The notes under the pieces are model-generated. The model saw only the letters and a program-made list of their open reading frames with translations. It was not told where the DNA came from and did no database searches. Source: Nonlabens sp. (GTDB lineage Bacteria > Bacteroidota > Bacteroidia > Flavobacteriales > Flavobacteriaceae). From it: a stretch of 64,000 nucleotides of DNA. The position numbers and the translations under genes were made by a program. The DNA lies in NCBI GenBank assembly GCA_020630715.1, contig JAHDIQ010000006.1:62001-126000 (forward strand). The letters run 5' to 3'. This document shows, one piece after another, positions 1-9,831 of this stretch. Position 1 is the stretch's first letter. The number at the start of each line of letters is the position of its first letter.

Positions 1-2
1 AA

Positions 3-1469
3 TTTGGTTTTGCCGTCGCGCAAACCCTAGCTAGCGTTTCAAAGGAAATTGAAAACCAAGAGGTAGAGCGATATTACAACGCGGTAGAGCGACTTGCAGA
101 TAGTCTAGGAACAAAACCTCAAATAAGCACTATTAGATCTTTTCTAATCAGAAGTTATGATAGTGAATCAGATATCATAACCACTTACAGTAATGATATT
201 TTACAGGAGAATTATAAACTCAATTCCAACTTAATGGAAATTGAGATGGATAGTCTCACCTTTACAAAGTTATTTAATAGAGAATCTCGATTAGAACAAC
301 GACAAGCTGGAATTGAAGGTAGGCCAGTTGATATTCAAGATTCTTATGAAAACTTAAGCCAACTAGATGATCTAAATAAACGTAAATTTAGTCAGGCTAT
401 TAGCAGTATATCTGCGTCCTTGCCTATTACAGAACGTGTTAATGCGCAATTAGTAAACGACTTACTTAAGCAAGAGCTAGAGAAACGTCGCATCGATTCA
501 GATTTTGAATTTGCTATATATCAGGACGGCTTCCCTACTAGAATACAATCTAATAATTTTGATTTAAATGCAGAAGCTAACTGGAGTTATCCTGTTTTTA
601 CCTCAGATGATAATTCTGTTGATGCTTACAATTTATATGTGAACCTTCCAGGTCGTAAGAAATTCATCCTTTCTTCTATTTGGGGAATGGCTGCTTTATC
701 ATTTTTATTTACGGCGATTATTGTAGTGGCTTATTCCAGTGCGATATCGCAACTATTTAAACAAAGGCAGATTTCTCAAATCAAGACAGACTTTATCAAT
801 AATATGACGCATGAGTTTAAAACTCCTATCGCGACTATTAATCTAGCTCTAGATTCTCTTAAGAATCCTAAGATTAGTACAGATCCTGATCGAGTAAAAA
901 ATTACTTGCGTATGATCAGAGAAGAAAATAAACGCATGCATGCTCAGGTTGAGAATGTATTACGCATTTCTAAGTTAGAAAAACGCAATCTAGACCTTGA
1001 AAAAGAAGATACAGATCTCATTGATGTTCTAGAAGATAGTATCAGTCATGTATGGTTAATTCTAGAGCAACGCAATGGAGTGTTGAACACGCATTTCGGT
1101 TCTTTACGTAATACAGTATTAGCAAATGAAAGTCATTTATCTAACGTTTTTGTTAATATTTTAGAGAATGCTATTAAATATACAGATGAGTCAGAAGCTC
1201 CACAAATAGATGTTTATACAGAAAATGCTCGTGATAAAGTAGTCGTAAAAATTAAAGACAAAGGTGTAGGAATGTCAAAATCTGCACAGAAAAAAATCTT
1301 CCAAAAGTTCTTTAGAGAACACACCGGTGACATTCACAATGTAAAAGGACATGGTCTAGGTCTTGCTTATGCAAAACGTATTGTAGATGACCACCACGGC
1401 TCTATTTATGTAGAAAGTGTCAAAGGAGAAGGAAGCACATTTATAATCAATTTACCCTTAATAAATTAA
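3..1469 (+). CDS. Sensor histidine kinase (5' end outside window)
   Basis: The reading frame is open from the first bases of the window, so this gene is cut at its N-terminus; the ATG at 234 is internal. The first ~220 visible residues form an extracytoplasmic sensor region without a recognised motif. A membrane helix follows (ILSSIWGMAALSFLFTAIIV, from about 660). The HisKA H-box is NNMTHEFKTP with the phospho-accepting His at about base 810. The ATPase domain shows the N box (NILENAIKYT), G1 (DKGVGMS), F box (FFREH) and G2 (GHGLGLAY). It autophosphorylates and passes phosphate to the response regulator that starts 3 nt after its stop. The signal is unknown. Confidence 0.95.
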   Translation, partial: FGFAVAQTLASVSKEIENQEVERYYNAVERLADSLGTKPQISTIRSFLIRSYDSESDIITTYSNDILQENYKLNSNLMEIEMDSLTFTKLFNRESRLEQRQAGIEGRPVDIQDSYENLSQLDDLNKRKFSQAISSISASLPITERVNAQLVNDLLKQELEKRRIDSDFEFAIYQDGFPTRIQSNNFDLNAEANWSYPVFTSDDNSVDAYNLYVNLPGRKKFILSSIWGMAALSFLFTAIIVVAYSSAISQLFKQRQISQIKTDFINNMTHEFKTPIATINLALDSLKNPKISTDPDRVKNYLRMIREENKRMHAQVENVLRISKLEKRNLDLEKEDTDLIDVLEDSISHVWLILEQRNGVLNTHFGSLRNTVLANESHLSNVFVNILENAIKYTDESEAPQIDVYTENARDKVVVKIKDKGVGMSKSAQKKIFQKFFREHTGDIHNVKGHGLGLAYAKRIVDDHHGSIYVESVKGEGSTFIINLPLIN

Positions 1470-1472
1470 CTT

Positions 1473-2189
1473 ATGGAAACAGTAAACAAAAAAATTCTAC
1501 TTGTAGAAGACGACCCTAACTTTGGTACCGTATTAAAGGATTACCTTCAGATGAATGACTTTGATGTGGTTCATGCAAAAAACGGTATGGAAGGTTTTGA
1601 AAAATTCAAAAAAGACAATTACGATCTATGTATTCTAGATGTAATGATGCCTTATAAAGATGGATTTACACTAGCAAAAGAAATCAGAGAAAAGGATCAA
1701 GAAATCCCTATCATTTTCCTTACTGCAAAAGCAATGAAAGAAGATGTGTTACGAGGTTACAAAGTAGGAGCAGACGACTATTTGAATAAACCATTTGATA
1801 GTGAGGTGCTTCTTATGAAGATCAAAGCCATTATGCAACGTAAAGGAACAGACTCCATCGCAGATTCTAAAGAATTTGAATTCCAGATAGGTAACTTCCA
1901 CTTAAATTCAAAATTACGTTTCTTAACCCTAGATAGCCAGGATCCTATTAAACTTTCTCCTAAAGAAAACGAGTTATTGAGACTACTCGCATTACATTTA
2001 AATGATTTAATGCCTCGTGAGTTAGCTTTAACTAAAATATGGAGAGATGATAATTACTTCACCTCTCGCAGTATGGATGTTTACATTGCAAAACTGCGTA
2101 AATATTTAAAGGCAGATGATAATGTGGAGATCGTGAATATTCACGGTGAAGGTTTCCGCTTGCTGGTGAAAGATCAGGTAGATTACTAG
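1473..2189 (+). CDS. OmpR/PhoB-family response regulator
   Basis: A 238-residue two-domain response regulator. The receiver domain begins KKILLVEDDPNFG with the acidic pair; the phospho-acceptor Asp lies in CILDVMMPYKDGF (about residue 54), and the Thr and Lys switch residues are in FLTAKA and LNKPF. The C-terminal half (about 135-235) is a winged-helix DNA-binding domain with the typical ending SRSMDVYIAKLRKYL...VNIHGEGFRL. It follows the kinase by 3 nt, so the two are a cognate pair in one transcript. Its stop is only 3 bp from the convergent miaA stop, with no visible terminator between them. Confidence 0.96.
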   Translation: METVNKKILLVEDDPNFGTVLKDYLQMNDFDVVHAKNGMEGFEKFKKDNYDLCILDVMMPYKDGFTLAKEIREKDQEIPIIFLTAKAMKEDVLRGYKVGADDYLNKPFDSEVLLMKIKAIMQRKGTDSIADSKEFEFQIGNFHLNSKLRFLTLDSQDPIKLSPKENELLRLLALHLNDLMPRELALTKIWRDDNYFTSRSMDVYIAKLRKYLKADDNVEIVNIHGEGFRLLVKDQVDY

Positions 2190-2192
2190 AAA

Positions 2193-3110
2193 TTAGTAAC
2201 CCATAAGTTCTTTACGTACTCGCTGTACAATATCTGTATGGCGAGTGCGATAGGGAAACCACGTTACATCTGGATCTTTACGATACCACGTAAGCTGGCG
2301 TTTTGCAAACCGGCGCGTATTCCTTTTAATAAGACGTATGGCTTCTTGTAGATCGTAATTCCCGTCATAATGACCATAGAATTCTTGGTATCCTACCGTT
2401 TGCAAAGCGTTTAGATTTTTAAAAGGATAAAGTGCTTTGGCTTCATTTTCTAAACCTAATTCTAGCATTAAATCTACGCGTTTATTAATGCGATCATATA
2501 ATTCTTCGCGCGGTGCTTCTAGTCCTATTTTTACAACATTGAAAGGTCGATTAGACTTTTTTTGTGAGCGTAAGCTACTGTACGTGATTCCGCCAGATTT
2601 ATAAATACTAATTGCCCGTATTAGTCTTCTTGGGTTTTCTAAATCTACTTCTTTGTAGTATTCTGGATCAATAGTTTTTAGAACTTCTTGCAAACTCTGG
2701 ATTCCTTTTTCCTCTAGATCATCTTCTAATTGTTTGATGATATCTGGATGTACATCGGGAAAATCATCTAATCCATGCGTCACCGCTTTTTCATATAATG
2801 CACTGCCACCTACCATAACGACTACATCTTTAGTTAAGAATAAATCAGAAAGCACGGCCATGGCGTCTTTTTCAAAATCTCCTACGCTATACGTATCCTT
2901 TATGCTTAAGTTCTGTATAAAATGGTGCGGTGCTTCGGCTAGTTCCTCTGCGGTGGGAACGGCTGTTCCTATGGTCATTTCTTTATAGAATTGTCTGGAG
3001 TCGCAGGAAAGTATGTCTGTATGGTACGCTTTCGCGAAAGCGAGACTCAAACTAGTTTTTCCTATCGCCGTAGGCCCTACAATTACAAGAAGCGTCTTAT
3101 TGCTAGTCAT
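2193..3110 (-). CDS. miaA: tRNA dimethylallyltransferase MiaA
   Basis: A 305-residue enzyme that transfers a dimethylallyl group to N6 of A37 in tRNAs reading UNN codons. The P-loop GPTAIGKTS, the substrate motif DSRQFYKEMTIGTA, and the C-terminal KRNTRRFAKRQLTWYRK are diagnostic. The start ATG overlaps the end of the upstream potassium channel gene by 8 nt, so the two are translationally coupled. The iterated palindrome CGCTTTCGCGAAAGCG lies in the N-terminal helix and encodes AFAKA; the helix keeps the family's normal length, so this is codon replacement and not insertion. Gene order E1 dehydrogenase - channel - miaA implies co-transcription. Confidence 0.97.
   Translation of the reverse strand: MTSNKTLLVIVGPTAIGKTSLSLAFAKAYHTDILSCDSRQFYKEMTIGTAVPTAEELAEAPHHFIQNLSIKDTYSVGDFEKDAMAVLSDLFLTKDVVVMVGGSALYEKAVTHGLDDFPDVHPDIIKQLEDDLEEKGIQSLQEVLKTIDPEYYKEVDLENPRRLIRAISIYKSGGITYSSLRSQKKSNRPFNVVKIGLEAPREELYDRINKRVDLMLELGLENEAKALYPFKNLNALQTVGYQEFYGHYDGNYDLQEAIRLIKRNTRRFAKRQLTWYRKDPDVTWFPYRTRHTDIVQRVRKELMGY
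3027..3042. repeat. Iterated palindrome 1 (perfect), in miaA
   Basis: CGCTTTCGCGAAAGCG, encodes AFAKA. Confidence 0.97.
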
Positions 3111-4011
3111 TTAGGGGAAAGCCACAACTGTGACAATATTTTGAACCGTCCTGATGCTTGCGAGACAGACAATTTTGACAAACCTGCGTGTTTACATGAC
3201 GGTAATTAGGATCATCTTTACCAGGTAGTGGATCTTTTCCAGATTTAAATCCTTGACCATATTCTGCACTAACAATTCCCGTGGGAACGGCAATAATTCC
3301 ATAACCCATGATCATAATTATCATAGCCATAAACTGTCCAAAAGGAGTTTCTGGAGCAATGTCTCCAAAACCTACCGTCGTGAGTGTCACAATACACCAG
3401 TAAATGGACTTAGGGATGCTGTCAAAACCATGTTCTGGTCCTTCTACAAGATACATTAAGGTCCCAAAAATCACTGAAATTACCATTACCGCAAACAGGA
3501 ATACCATGATTTTAGGGCCACTGGCGCGTATGGCTCTAGTCAATTTATCTGATTCACCTATAAAACGTGTTATTTTAAGAATTCTAAATATACGTAGTAG
3601 TCTAAGCGCTCTTATGGCGAGAAGAGCATTCATACCACCAAAGAAAAAAGTTAAATACAGCGGAATAGTAGATAGAAAATCAATGACTCCATAGAAACTG
3701 AAAATGTATTTTTTAGGTCTATTAATAGAAACGATACGTAGAAAATACTCGATGGTAAAAAATATAGTGATGATCCATTCTGAAACATAGAAAAATGTTT
3801 GATAAGTGATTCCTAGATTTAAACCTGTTGATAAGAACTGCTTATCGCCTAGACCAGGAATACTTTCTAGCATTACTAGTATTAAACTAATAATGATAAT
3901 GATTAATAGAGTTAGATCAAAAACTTTTCCTTTTGGCGTGTCAGCCTCGTAAATGATTTCGTGGATTCTCTGACGCCAGTGATTAATATTTTCCTTGTAT
4001 TCAGGACGCAT
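3103..4011 (-). CDS. Voltage-gated potassium channel with C-terminal zinc ribbon
   Basis: A 302-residue inner-membrane protein with the six-helix Kv layout. The S4 segment carries regularly spaced arginines (RALRLLRIFRILKITRF), and the pore loop has the selectivity filter TLTTVGFGD. After S6 the cytoplasmic tail ends in a four-cysteine zinc-ribbon-like motif (CQNC...CHSC). Such a ribbon is not part of the standard Kv fold and may be a binding or regulatory module. The ATG overlaps the upstream E1 stop by one base (TAATG arrangement on the minus strand), and its 3' end overlaps miaA by 8 nt. The physiological role is not deducible from the context. Confidence 0.9.
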   Translation of the reverse strand: MRPEYKENINHWRQRIHEIIYEADTPKGKVFDLTLLIIIIISLILVMLESIPGLGDKQFLSTGLNLGITYQTFFYVSEWIITIFFTIEYFLRIVSINRPKKYIFSFYGVIDFLSTIPLYLTFFFGGMNALLAIRALRLLRIFRILKITRFIGESDKLTRAIRASGPKIMVFLFAVMVISVIFGTLMYLVEGPEHGFDSIPKSIYWCIVTLTTVGFGDIAPETPFGQFMAMIIMIMGYGIIAVPTGIVSAEYGQGFKSGKDPLPGKDDPNYRHVNTQVCQNCLSRKHQDGSKYCHSCGFPLND

Positions 4012-6446
4012 TATGAATGTTTAGGATAATCATTAGGAGATGCTTCATGCATGATTTCATAGGCAGCATCAAAGATATCATCTATACTAGGTTTAGAGAA
4101 ATAATCTCCATCTGTACTATAGGCTGGTCTGTGTGCTTGTGCTGCTAGTGCTTGTGGCTTACTATCTAGATATCTCCATGAATCTTGTTGATCCACCACT
4201 TGCTGTAATATAAAAGCACTTGCTCCACCAGGAACATCTTCATCTACGACTAGCAGTCTGTTTGTTTTTGCAACACTTTTTGCAATATCATGTTCTATAT
4301 CAAATGGTAACAATGATTGCACATCAATAATCTCTACATCGATGCCTACACGTTCTAATTCTACCGCAGCATCTTCTATTAATCGCAGTGTAGAACCGTA
4401 GGAAACAATAGTGAGATCAGTTCCTTCTCTTAAAATTTCTACTTTACCTAGTGGTGTTTTAAATTTACCTAGATTAGTAGGTAATTGCTCTTTTAAACGA
4501 TAACCGTTTAAGCATTCTACAATTAAGGCTGGTTCATCACTTTCTAGCATCGTATTATAAAATCCAGCAGCTTGTGTCATGTTACGTGGAACTAATACAT
4601 GAATACCACGCACTAAGTTGATAATACCACCCATAGGTGATCCACTGTGCCATATGCCTTCTAGTCTATGACCGCGAGTACGTATAATTACCGGTGCTTT
4701 CTGTTTACCAGCAGTACGGTATTGAACGGTCGCTAGATCATCACTCATAATTTGTAAGCAGTAGAGTAGGTAATCCAGATATTGAATCTCGGCAATAGGT
4801 CGTAAACCTCTCATGGCCAGTCCTATTCCTTGTCCTAATATAGTTGCTTCGCGTATTCCAGTATCAGATACTCGTAGTTCACCATACTTTTCTTGCATTC
4901 CTTCTAGGCCTTGATTTACATCGCCTATCGCTCCTGCATCTTCTCCAAAAACTAAAGTTTCTGGTCTAGCAGCAAATATGGCGTCAAAGTTATCACGCAT
5001 GATCACACGTGCATCTACTTCTTCACTACCAGCTCCATATTCTGGTGCTACAGCAGGAATATTAATCGCTGCTTTATCAGAATGACTCATTAAATAACAG
5101 CTGTATTTATCACTCATTTTTGAATGATACGTAGTGAGCCAGTTATTCAATGCCGTAATCGCATCGCTAGATTCTTTTAAAGTGTAACGTAAAACTTGTC
5201 TTACGGTTTCCAGTATTTCTTTGCGGATAGGTTCCTTACTATCTGCTAATTTATTAATGATAGGATTGATGAAAACTCCATTTGAAGAAGCAGTGGCAAC
5301 TTCTTTTAATAAAGGTAGTACTGCATCACGTTCTGCCTGAATAGGTTTTATAAATGCATTCCATGCCGCTTTTTTACCATCACGCACTTCTTTTTTGATG
5401 ATTTTTTCTAAGTCTGATAATTCATCATCAGTAGCAAACTCGTTATCAATTAACCATTTACGGAACTGTGCATTACAATCATAATCTGCTTCCCAGGCTA
5501 ATCGTTCTTTACTCTTATAACGTTCATGTGATCCACTAGTAGAGTGTCCTTGTGGTTGTGTCAGTTCATCTACATGAATCATTACGGGAACGTGTTCCTC
5601 ACGAGCAATTTTACTGGCTTTTTCATAAGCTTCTACCAGTGCTACATAATCCCAACCTTTAACCGTGATGATTTCAAATCCTTTATGATCTTTATCACGC
5701 TGGAAACCTGATTGGATTTTTGAAATATTTTCTTTGGTAGTTTGATGTCTTGCGTGCACTGAAATACCGTATTCATCATCCCATACACTTATCACCATAG
5801 GAACTTGTAAAACACCAGCGGCGTTAAAAGTTTCCCAGAAATGGCCTTCACTGGTACTCGCATTACCTATAGTTCCCCATGCAACTTCATTTCCTTTATT
5901 TGAGAATCCGTTGTCCTGTGGGATTAAATCATTATGTCTGTAGATTTTAGAAGCTTGTGCTAGTCCTAATAATCTAGGCATTTGTCCTGCTGTAGGAGAG
6001 ATATCTGCACTAGAGTTTTTCTGATCTATTAAGCGTTTCCAGCTTCCGTCTTCATTTAAACTATGCGTAGCAAAATGTCCGCCCATCTGGCGACCAGCAC
6101 TCATAGGTTCTTCTTTGATATCTGTATTTGCATACAATCCTGCAAAGAACTGCTCAATCGTTAATTCACCTATCGCCATCATAAAAGTCTGATCGCGATA
6201 ATATCCACTGCGGAAATCTCCATTCTCAAATGAACGCGCCCATGCTAGTTGTGGTAACTCTTTTCCATCACCAAAAATCCCAAACTTTGCCTTACCAGTC
6301 AATACCTCACGACGTCCTAATAAACTACACTCACGGCTGGTCACCGCAATTTTATAGTCTTTTAAAACTTCATCTTTAAAGTCATTATGATTAAATGATT
6401 CAACAGGTAATTCTTGTGTTTCCATAGCGTTTTGATCGTCTTGCAA
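4011..6446 (-). CDS. Thiamine-dependent 2-oxoacid dehydrogenase E1, fused alpha and beta subunits
   Basis: An 811-residue protein with an E1-alpha-like half (about 1-400) and an E1-beta-like half (about 470-811). It resembles Bacteroidota fusions annotated as branched-chain 2-oxoacid (2-oxoisovalerate) dehydrogenase, which feed branched-chain fatty acid synthesis. The beta part shows LVFGEDAGAIGDVNQG and a transketolase C-domain ending. In the alpha half the thiamine-binding GDG motif appears as GNA (WGTIGNASTSEGHFWETFN). I recall this variant from homologous fusions, so it is probably not inactivating. No E2 or E3 gene lies nearby. It is first in the minus-strand operon with the channel and miaA. 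Substrate specificity is inferred only. Confidence 0.88.
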   Translation of the reverse strand: MQDDQNAMETQELPVESFNHNDFKDEVLKDYKIAVTSRECSLLGRREVLTGKAKFGIFGDGKELPQLAWARSFENGDFRSGYYRDQTFMMAIGELTIEQFFAGLYANTDIKEEPMSAGRQMGGHFATHSLNEDGSWKRLIDQKNSSADISPTAGQMPRLLGLAQASKIYRHNDLIPQDNGFSNKGNEVAWGTIGNASTSEGHFWETFNAAGVLQVPMVISVWDDEYGISVHARHQTTKENISKIQSGFQRDKDHKGFEIITVKGWDYVALVEAYEKASKIAREEHVPVMIHVDELTQPQGHSTSGSHERYKSKERLAWEADYDCNAQFRKWLIDNEFATDDELSDLEKIIKKEVRDGKKAAWNAFIKPIQAERDAVLPLLKEVATASSNGVFINPIINKLADSKEPIRKEILETVRQVLRYTLKESSDAITALNNWLTTYHSKMSDKYSCYLMSHSDKAAINIPAVAPEYGAGSEEVDARVIMRDNFDAIFAARPETLVFGEDAGAIGDVNQGLEGMQEKYGELRVSDTGIREATILGQGIGLAMRGLRPIAEIQYLDYLLYCLQIMSDDLATVQYRTAGKQKAPVIIRTRGHRLEGIWHSGSPMGGIINLVRGIHVLVPRNMTQAAGFYNTMLESDEPALIVECLNGYRLKEQLPTNLGKFKTPLGKVEILREGTDLTIVSYGSTLRLIEDAAVELERVGIDVEIIDVQSLLPFDIEHDIAKSVAKTNRLLVVDEDVPGGASAFILQQVVDQQDSWRYLDSKPQALAAQAHRPAYSTDGDYFSKPSIDDIFDAAYEIMHEASPNDYPKHS

Positions 6447-6770
6447 AAGTACGGATAAGCGATTGTAGATGCAATAGGATGTTAATTCCTTAACAGCTGT
6501 TGAAAATCAAAGCTAAAAATAAAATCAAAAACTGAAATCGAACTTTTAAACCTAAAGCCTAAACCTAAATCAAAACTAAAAGCATTTGCCCCATACTATG
6601 GATTACGAAATAAATTCTGCAATGACTATACTGTATAACAAAATGATCTTTAGTTTGTAAACAACTTAACGGCGCAATATATTCCATTCAAATACTGCAC
6701 ACTGAGACTGAAAACTGAAAACTGAAAACTGCATACTGCATACTGTGACTGAAAACTGAAAACTAGATTC
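6447..6770. repeat. Gene-free spacer with ACTG-type low-complexity repeats
   Basis: No gene is seen. Bases about 6540-6590 hold degenerate CCTAAA/AAACC words. Bases about 6698-6766 hold short tandem units (ACTGAAA, ACTGCAT) that stop just before the end of the downstream minus-strand gene. The first part must contain the promoter of the E1 operon's upstream neighbourhood, but I could not identify a convincing TAnnTTTG box. Confidence 0.7.
6698..6766. repeat. Short tandem repeats (ACTGAAA / ACTGCAT) after a stop codon
   Basis: Repeated 7-bp words, mainly ACTGAAA and ACTGCAT, sit directly behind the 3' end of the minus-strand peptidase-like gene. The same vocabulary returns at 14716-14872 behind another minus-strand gene. 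Confidence 0.8.
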
Positions 6771-9596
6771 CTAATACCATCTTCTCGTAAACAATCCAGT
6801 AAGCGTTCTTAGATCCAGAGTGACAATAAACCGAATGCGCTCGTCATAATCTCCTTGTCCTACTTCCCAGCCATTACTACTGTATACTGGAAAATAAAGT
6901 TCAAAATAATCTTGAAGTAAATTAAGACGTATACCACTGTCATAAACTCCGGTGAGTGGTTGGTTTTGGTTTTTTACTAATCCTATATCTGCATAAACAA
7001 AAATGTATTTCCAGATGCTGTAGGATGTGTTTACGGTACTGATAAATTGATTTGCAAATGGTGTGTTTAATTGAGATTTAAAACCACCTTCTGCAATGAT
7101 TAACTGTTGTGAGAATAGACCGCTATCTTCTGATCTACCGTAGTAATCGTAATCAAACAAATAGTCTGTAGGGCGATCCAGCGCAAAAGAGAAAAAATCA
7201 CCATCAGATGTGGTGTCATTGTATAAAAATGCTCCTGTAAAAAGCCTGATATCCAGCTGTCTACTGTCTTTAAATACTTTACGCCATTGCGCTCTAAAAG
7301 TTGCTTTACCAAAACGTGGCGAAATCTCTGTACCTACATTATAACTCCACAGTCGTTTAAGATTTAAATCACGCATACTATAATTCGTAGCAAATACATT
7401 GTAATCTGGCTCATTTACTGGGTTTGCAGGATCACGATCACGATCTACGTACACATTTCTAAAACTTAAAAAAGAGCGTTTATTACTTCTTAAATCTTTA
7501 GGTCTAAATCCTAGCGCAAAAAAACCAGATGCACGGCGATACATTAAATCATCTGCATAAGAAAACCGATTTCCCGATATCCCATAGCGCACTAAAAACA
7601 ACGATTCTGACCTATCTTCAAGAAAATGATTATAAGAGAAACTAGCAGATCCTACAATTTTCTTAGACGTCGTTCCATAGATAGGTTTTAAACTGTATCT
7701 AAATGGTTTAGGTAACAGCGTCCCGTTATTAAATCGCGCTCCTAAGGTCAATCCATCATAAACATTAAAGCCAAATTCTGGCATCAAATAAACTTGCGCT
7801 CTTTGCGGATCCTCGATATCCTTAAAAAGCCTGAATTCTGGTGGCCGGTGTAATGCAAAATTCTTCAGCGTTTTATAATTATCACGCATGCTGAACTCAG
7901 GAATAAGTCGTTCGTGATTGAGAGAGATGCGGTTAGCTCGCTTTCGCGAAAGCGTAATCACAGTATCACCACTAATACTAGGAATCCATGTTCTATCCAC
8001 AATACTGTCGTTATACATGCGGTAGAGTGGTAGTGGTAAATTGCGATCTGATTTATTCTTGAGATAGACTTTTACAGAATCCTTAGTCTTTTTAATACGT
8101 CGGATTTTCCAATCCATGCGTGTGTGTTTTGTGATGTAATCTTCAAAAAACCAATCGGTATTTTTAGGACTTAATGAATCTATGATAGATCTAAATTCAT
8201 CAGCATTTGTTTCTGTAAGACGGTATTTTTGATAAAACTGTTCAATCGCGAGATCTACTGTATTATTCCCAGAATATTCATTAAGATAATCTAATCCTAC
8301 CGCCGTTTTATTCACAATCCCTAATTGCTGATTGTACTTTACTAGTGAATCTGCTGGTGTGTTTATAGCTTCATCTAGGTTTAGTCTCGCTGTATTTTCA
8401 TAAAGCACGCGATATTGATCTGTAAAGTCTACTTGGGTAAGATTAAAACCTCTAATTCCCCAAAAATTGCTAAGCTTTCCTGCTATTTTTAAATCTGGAT
8501 AATACTGTTTCTGATAGTTATAGATCAAGTAAACCATCATCCCATTTTGTAACCATGCTTCATCTCTAGGGTTTAGTCTAGCACCAGCTTTAATCCATTT
8601 ACGAGTCATGGATTTAAGTAGTTTTAATTCCCATGTAAATCCAGCAGGAAACGGATTGATAAAATCTGGTAAAGAGCTTAATCCATAAACTGGATCTTCT
8701 TTATAAAAACGTTCTGTAAGTAACATCTCATCAGATGAGTAATCACCTAGTCGTTCTTTTAAATAGCCAGAAATACGATCTATAAATAAAGCTTTGAGCT
8801 CAATAGGGACATCATCATCATTAATGTCTGTTTTTACATTGAGATCAGGAACACCGTAGTTTTTAAAAGTGCTAACATCTTGTTTCACATGCAACTCAAC
8901 AAGACCAGCATTTTCTTTTTTTAAGAGGTAACTGTTTCTTTTTTGCTGGTTTGCTTGTGTTTTGATAGAAGCATTTGTGATTACCTTATGACTGGATGGA
9001 AGGTGTAAGGAAATAGAATGATCCATTAATGCTGGATAGTAATCATTGATTCCTTTATGAGAATAGTATTCCCATGATCCATTCTTGTAAACTGCTGGAG
9101 AAATGTACCAGTATTTTAAGTTATAGTCATTAGTACTAGTTCTACCATAACCAGTGAAATCATCTTCTGGAATTTTAATGGTGTAGTTAAGTGAAACAGT
9201 TTTAGACTCGCCAGAAGCAAATGGTGTTTCTAGATCTAATCGTATAATATCAGGATGATCGGGTAATCTGGATAGGTCATAAGCGCTAGAAGTTTCACTA
9301 TTAAAAAAAGTCATACCATGATCCTTATCGTTTGCAAACTGAAAGCGGTTTTTAAAGTCTTCGGCAAATCGGTTTGCCAGTGGTGTATCTGTATTGCTAA
9401 AAGCATGCGCCCAGTCTAAAAGAATAATATGATCCCAAGGATCACCAGAATTGTTTACGATTTCTAGGGTTTGCTCTATTTCTAGGGTACGATTATCTGT
9501 GTCTAAAGTTGCAATAACCGCATTCTTGTGTTGTGCTTGTAACTGGAATACAAGACCTAAAAAAAAGATAACAAGGCAGTTTTTCAAAATATGCAA
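6771..9596 (-). CDS. M1-peptidase-like protein with degenerate active site and C-terminal beta-barrel
   Basis: 941 residues with an N-terminal signal peptide ending LQAQ. Residues 25-240 resemble the N-terminal beta domain of M1 aminopeptidases. The gluzincin region (about 250-500) keeps its surroundings (FINPFPAGFTW... and PRDEAWLQNG), but the zinc motif HExxH is replaced by WELKL at 322-326, so zinc catalysis is not expected. Residues about 640-941 look like an outer-membrane beta-barrel, with alternating hydrophobic strands and a C-terminal aromatic residue (FTRRWY), similar to surface-antigen/Omp85-type barrels. It is probably an outer-membrane protein with a periplasmic non-catalytic peptidase fold. 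The iterated palindrome at 7939 encodes TLSRKR. Function unknown. Confidence 0.8.
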   Translation of the reverse strand: MHILKNCLVIFFLGLVFQLQAQHKNAVIATLDTDNRTLEIEQTLEIVNNSGDPWDHIILLDWAHAFSNTDTPLANRFAEDFKNRFQFANDKDHGMTFFNSETSSAYDLSRLPDHPDIIRLDLETPFASGESKTVSLNYTIKIPEDDFTGYGRTSTNDYNLKYWYISPAVYKNGSWEYYSHKGINDYYPALMDHSISLHLPSSHKVITNASIKTQANQQKRNSYLLKKENAGLVELHVKQDVSTFKNYGVPDLNVKTDINDDDVPIELKALFIDRISGYLKERLGDYSSDEMLLTERFYKEDPVYGLSSLPDFINPFPAGFTWELKLLKSMTRKWIKAGARLNPRDEAWLQNGMMVYLIYNYQKQYYPDLKIAGKLSNFWGIRGFNLTQVDFTDQYRVLYENTARLNLDEAINTPADSLVKYNQQLGIVNKTAVGLDYLNEYSGNNTVDLAIEQFYQKYRLTETNADEFRSIIDSLSPKNTDWFFEDYITKHTRMDWKIRRIKKTKDSVKVYLKNKSDRNLPLPLYRMYNDSIVDRTWIPSISGDTVITLSRKRANRISLNHERLIPEFSMRDNYKTLKNFALHRPPEFRLFKDIEDPQRAQVYLMPEFGFNVYDGLTLGARFNNGTLLPKPFRYSLKPIYGTTSKKIVGSASFSYNHFLEDRSESLFLVRYGISGNRFSYADDLMYRRASGFFALGFRPKDLRSNKRSFLSFRNVYVDRDRDPANPVNEPDYNVFATNYSMRDLNLKRLWSYNVGTEISPRFGKATFRAQWRKVFKDSRQLDIRLFTGAFLYNDTTSDGDFFSFALDRPTDYLFDYDYYGRSEDSGLFSQQLIIAEGGFKSQLNTPFANQFISTVNTSYSIWKYIFVYADIGLVKNQNQPLTGVYDSGIRLNLLQDYFELYFPVYSSNGWEVGQGDYDERIRFIVTLDLRTLTGLFTRRWY
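7939..7954. repeat. Iterated palindrome 2 (perfect), in M1-like gene
   Basis: CGCTTTCGCGAAAGCG, followed by TAAT; encodes TLSRKR. Confidence 0.97.
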
Positions 9597-9831
9597 TCGG
9601 TTCTAAATGTTATATAATAGACGTGAAAAGTCCTAGATGGTTGCGTGGTAAATATAACGGTTAACAAATGACTAGCGACAGATCTTATTTCACTTTTTTA
9701 TGCTAAAATAATAACGGTGGTATCACGGTATTATGATTTCAAAATGATCACAATTTAAAATAGCTAGTAAATTAATTACAATGAATTAAGTTACTAGCTA
9801 TCAGTGTGTATTGTTTCTAAAAGTTAAGTCT

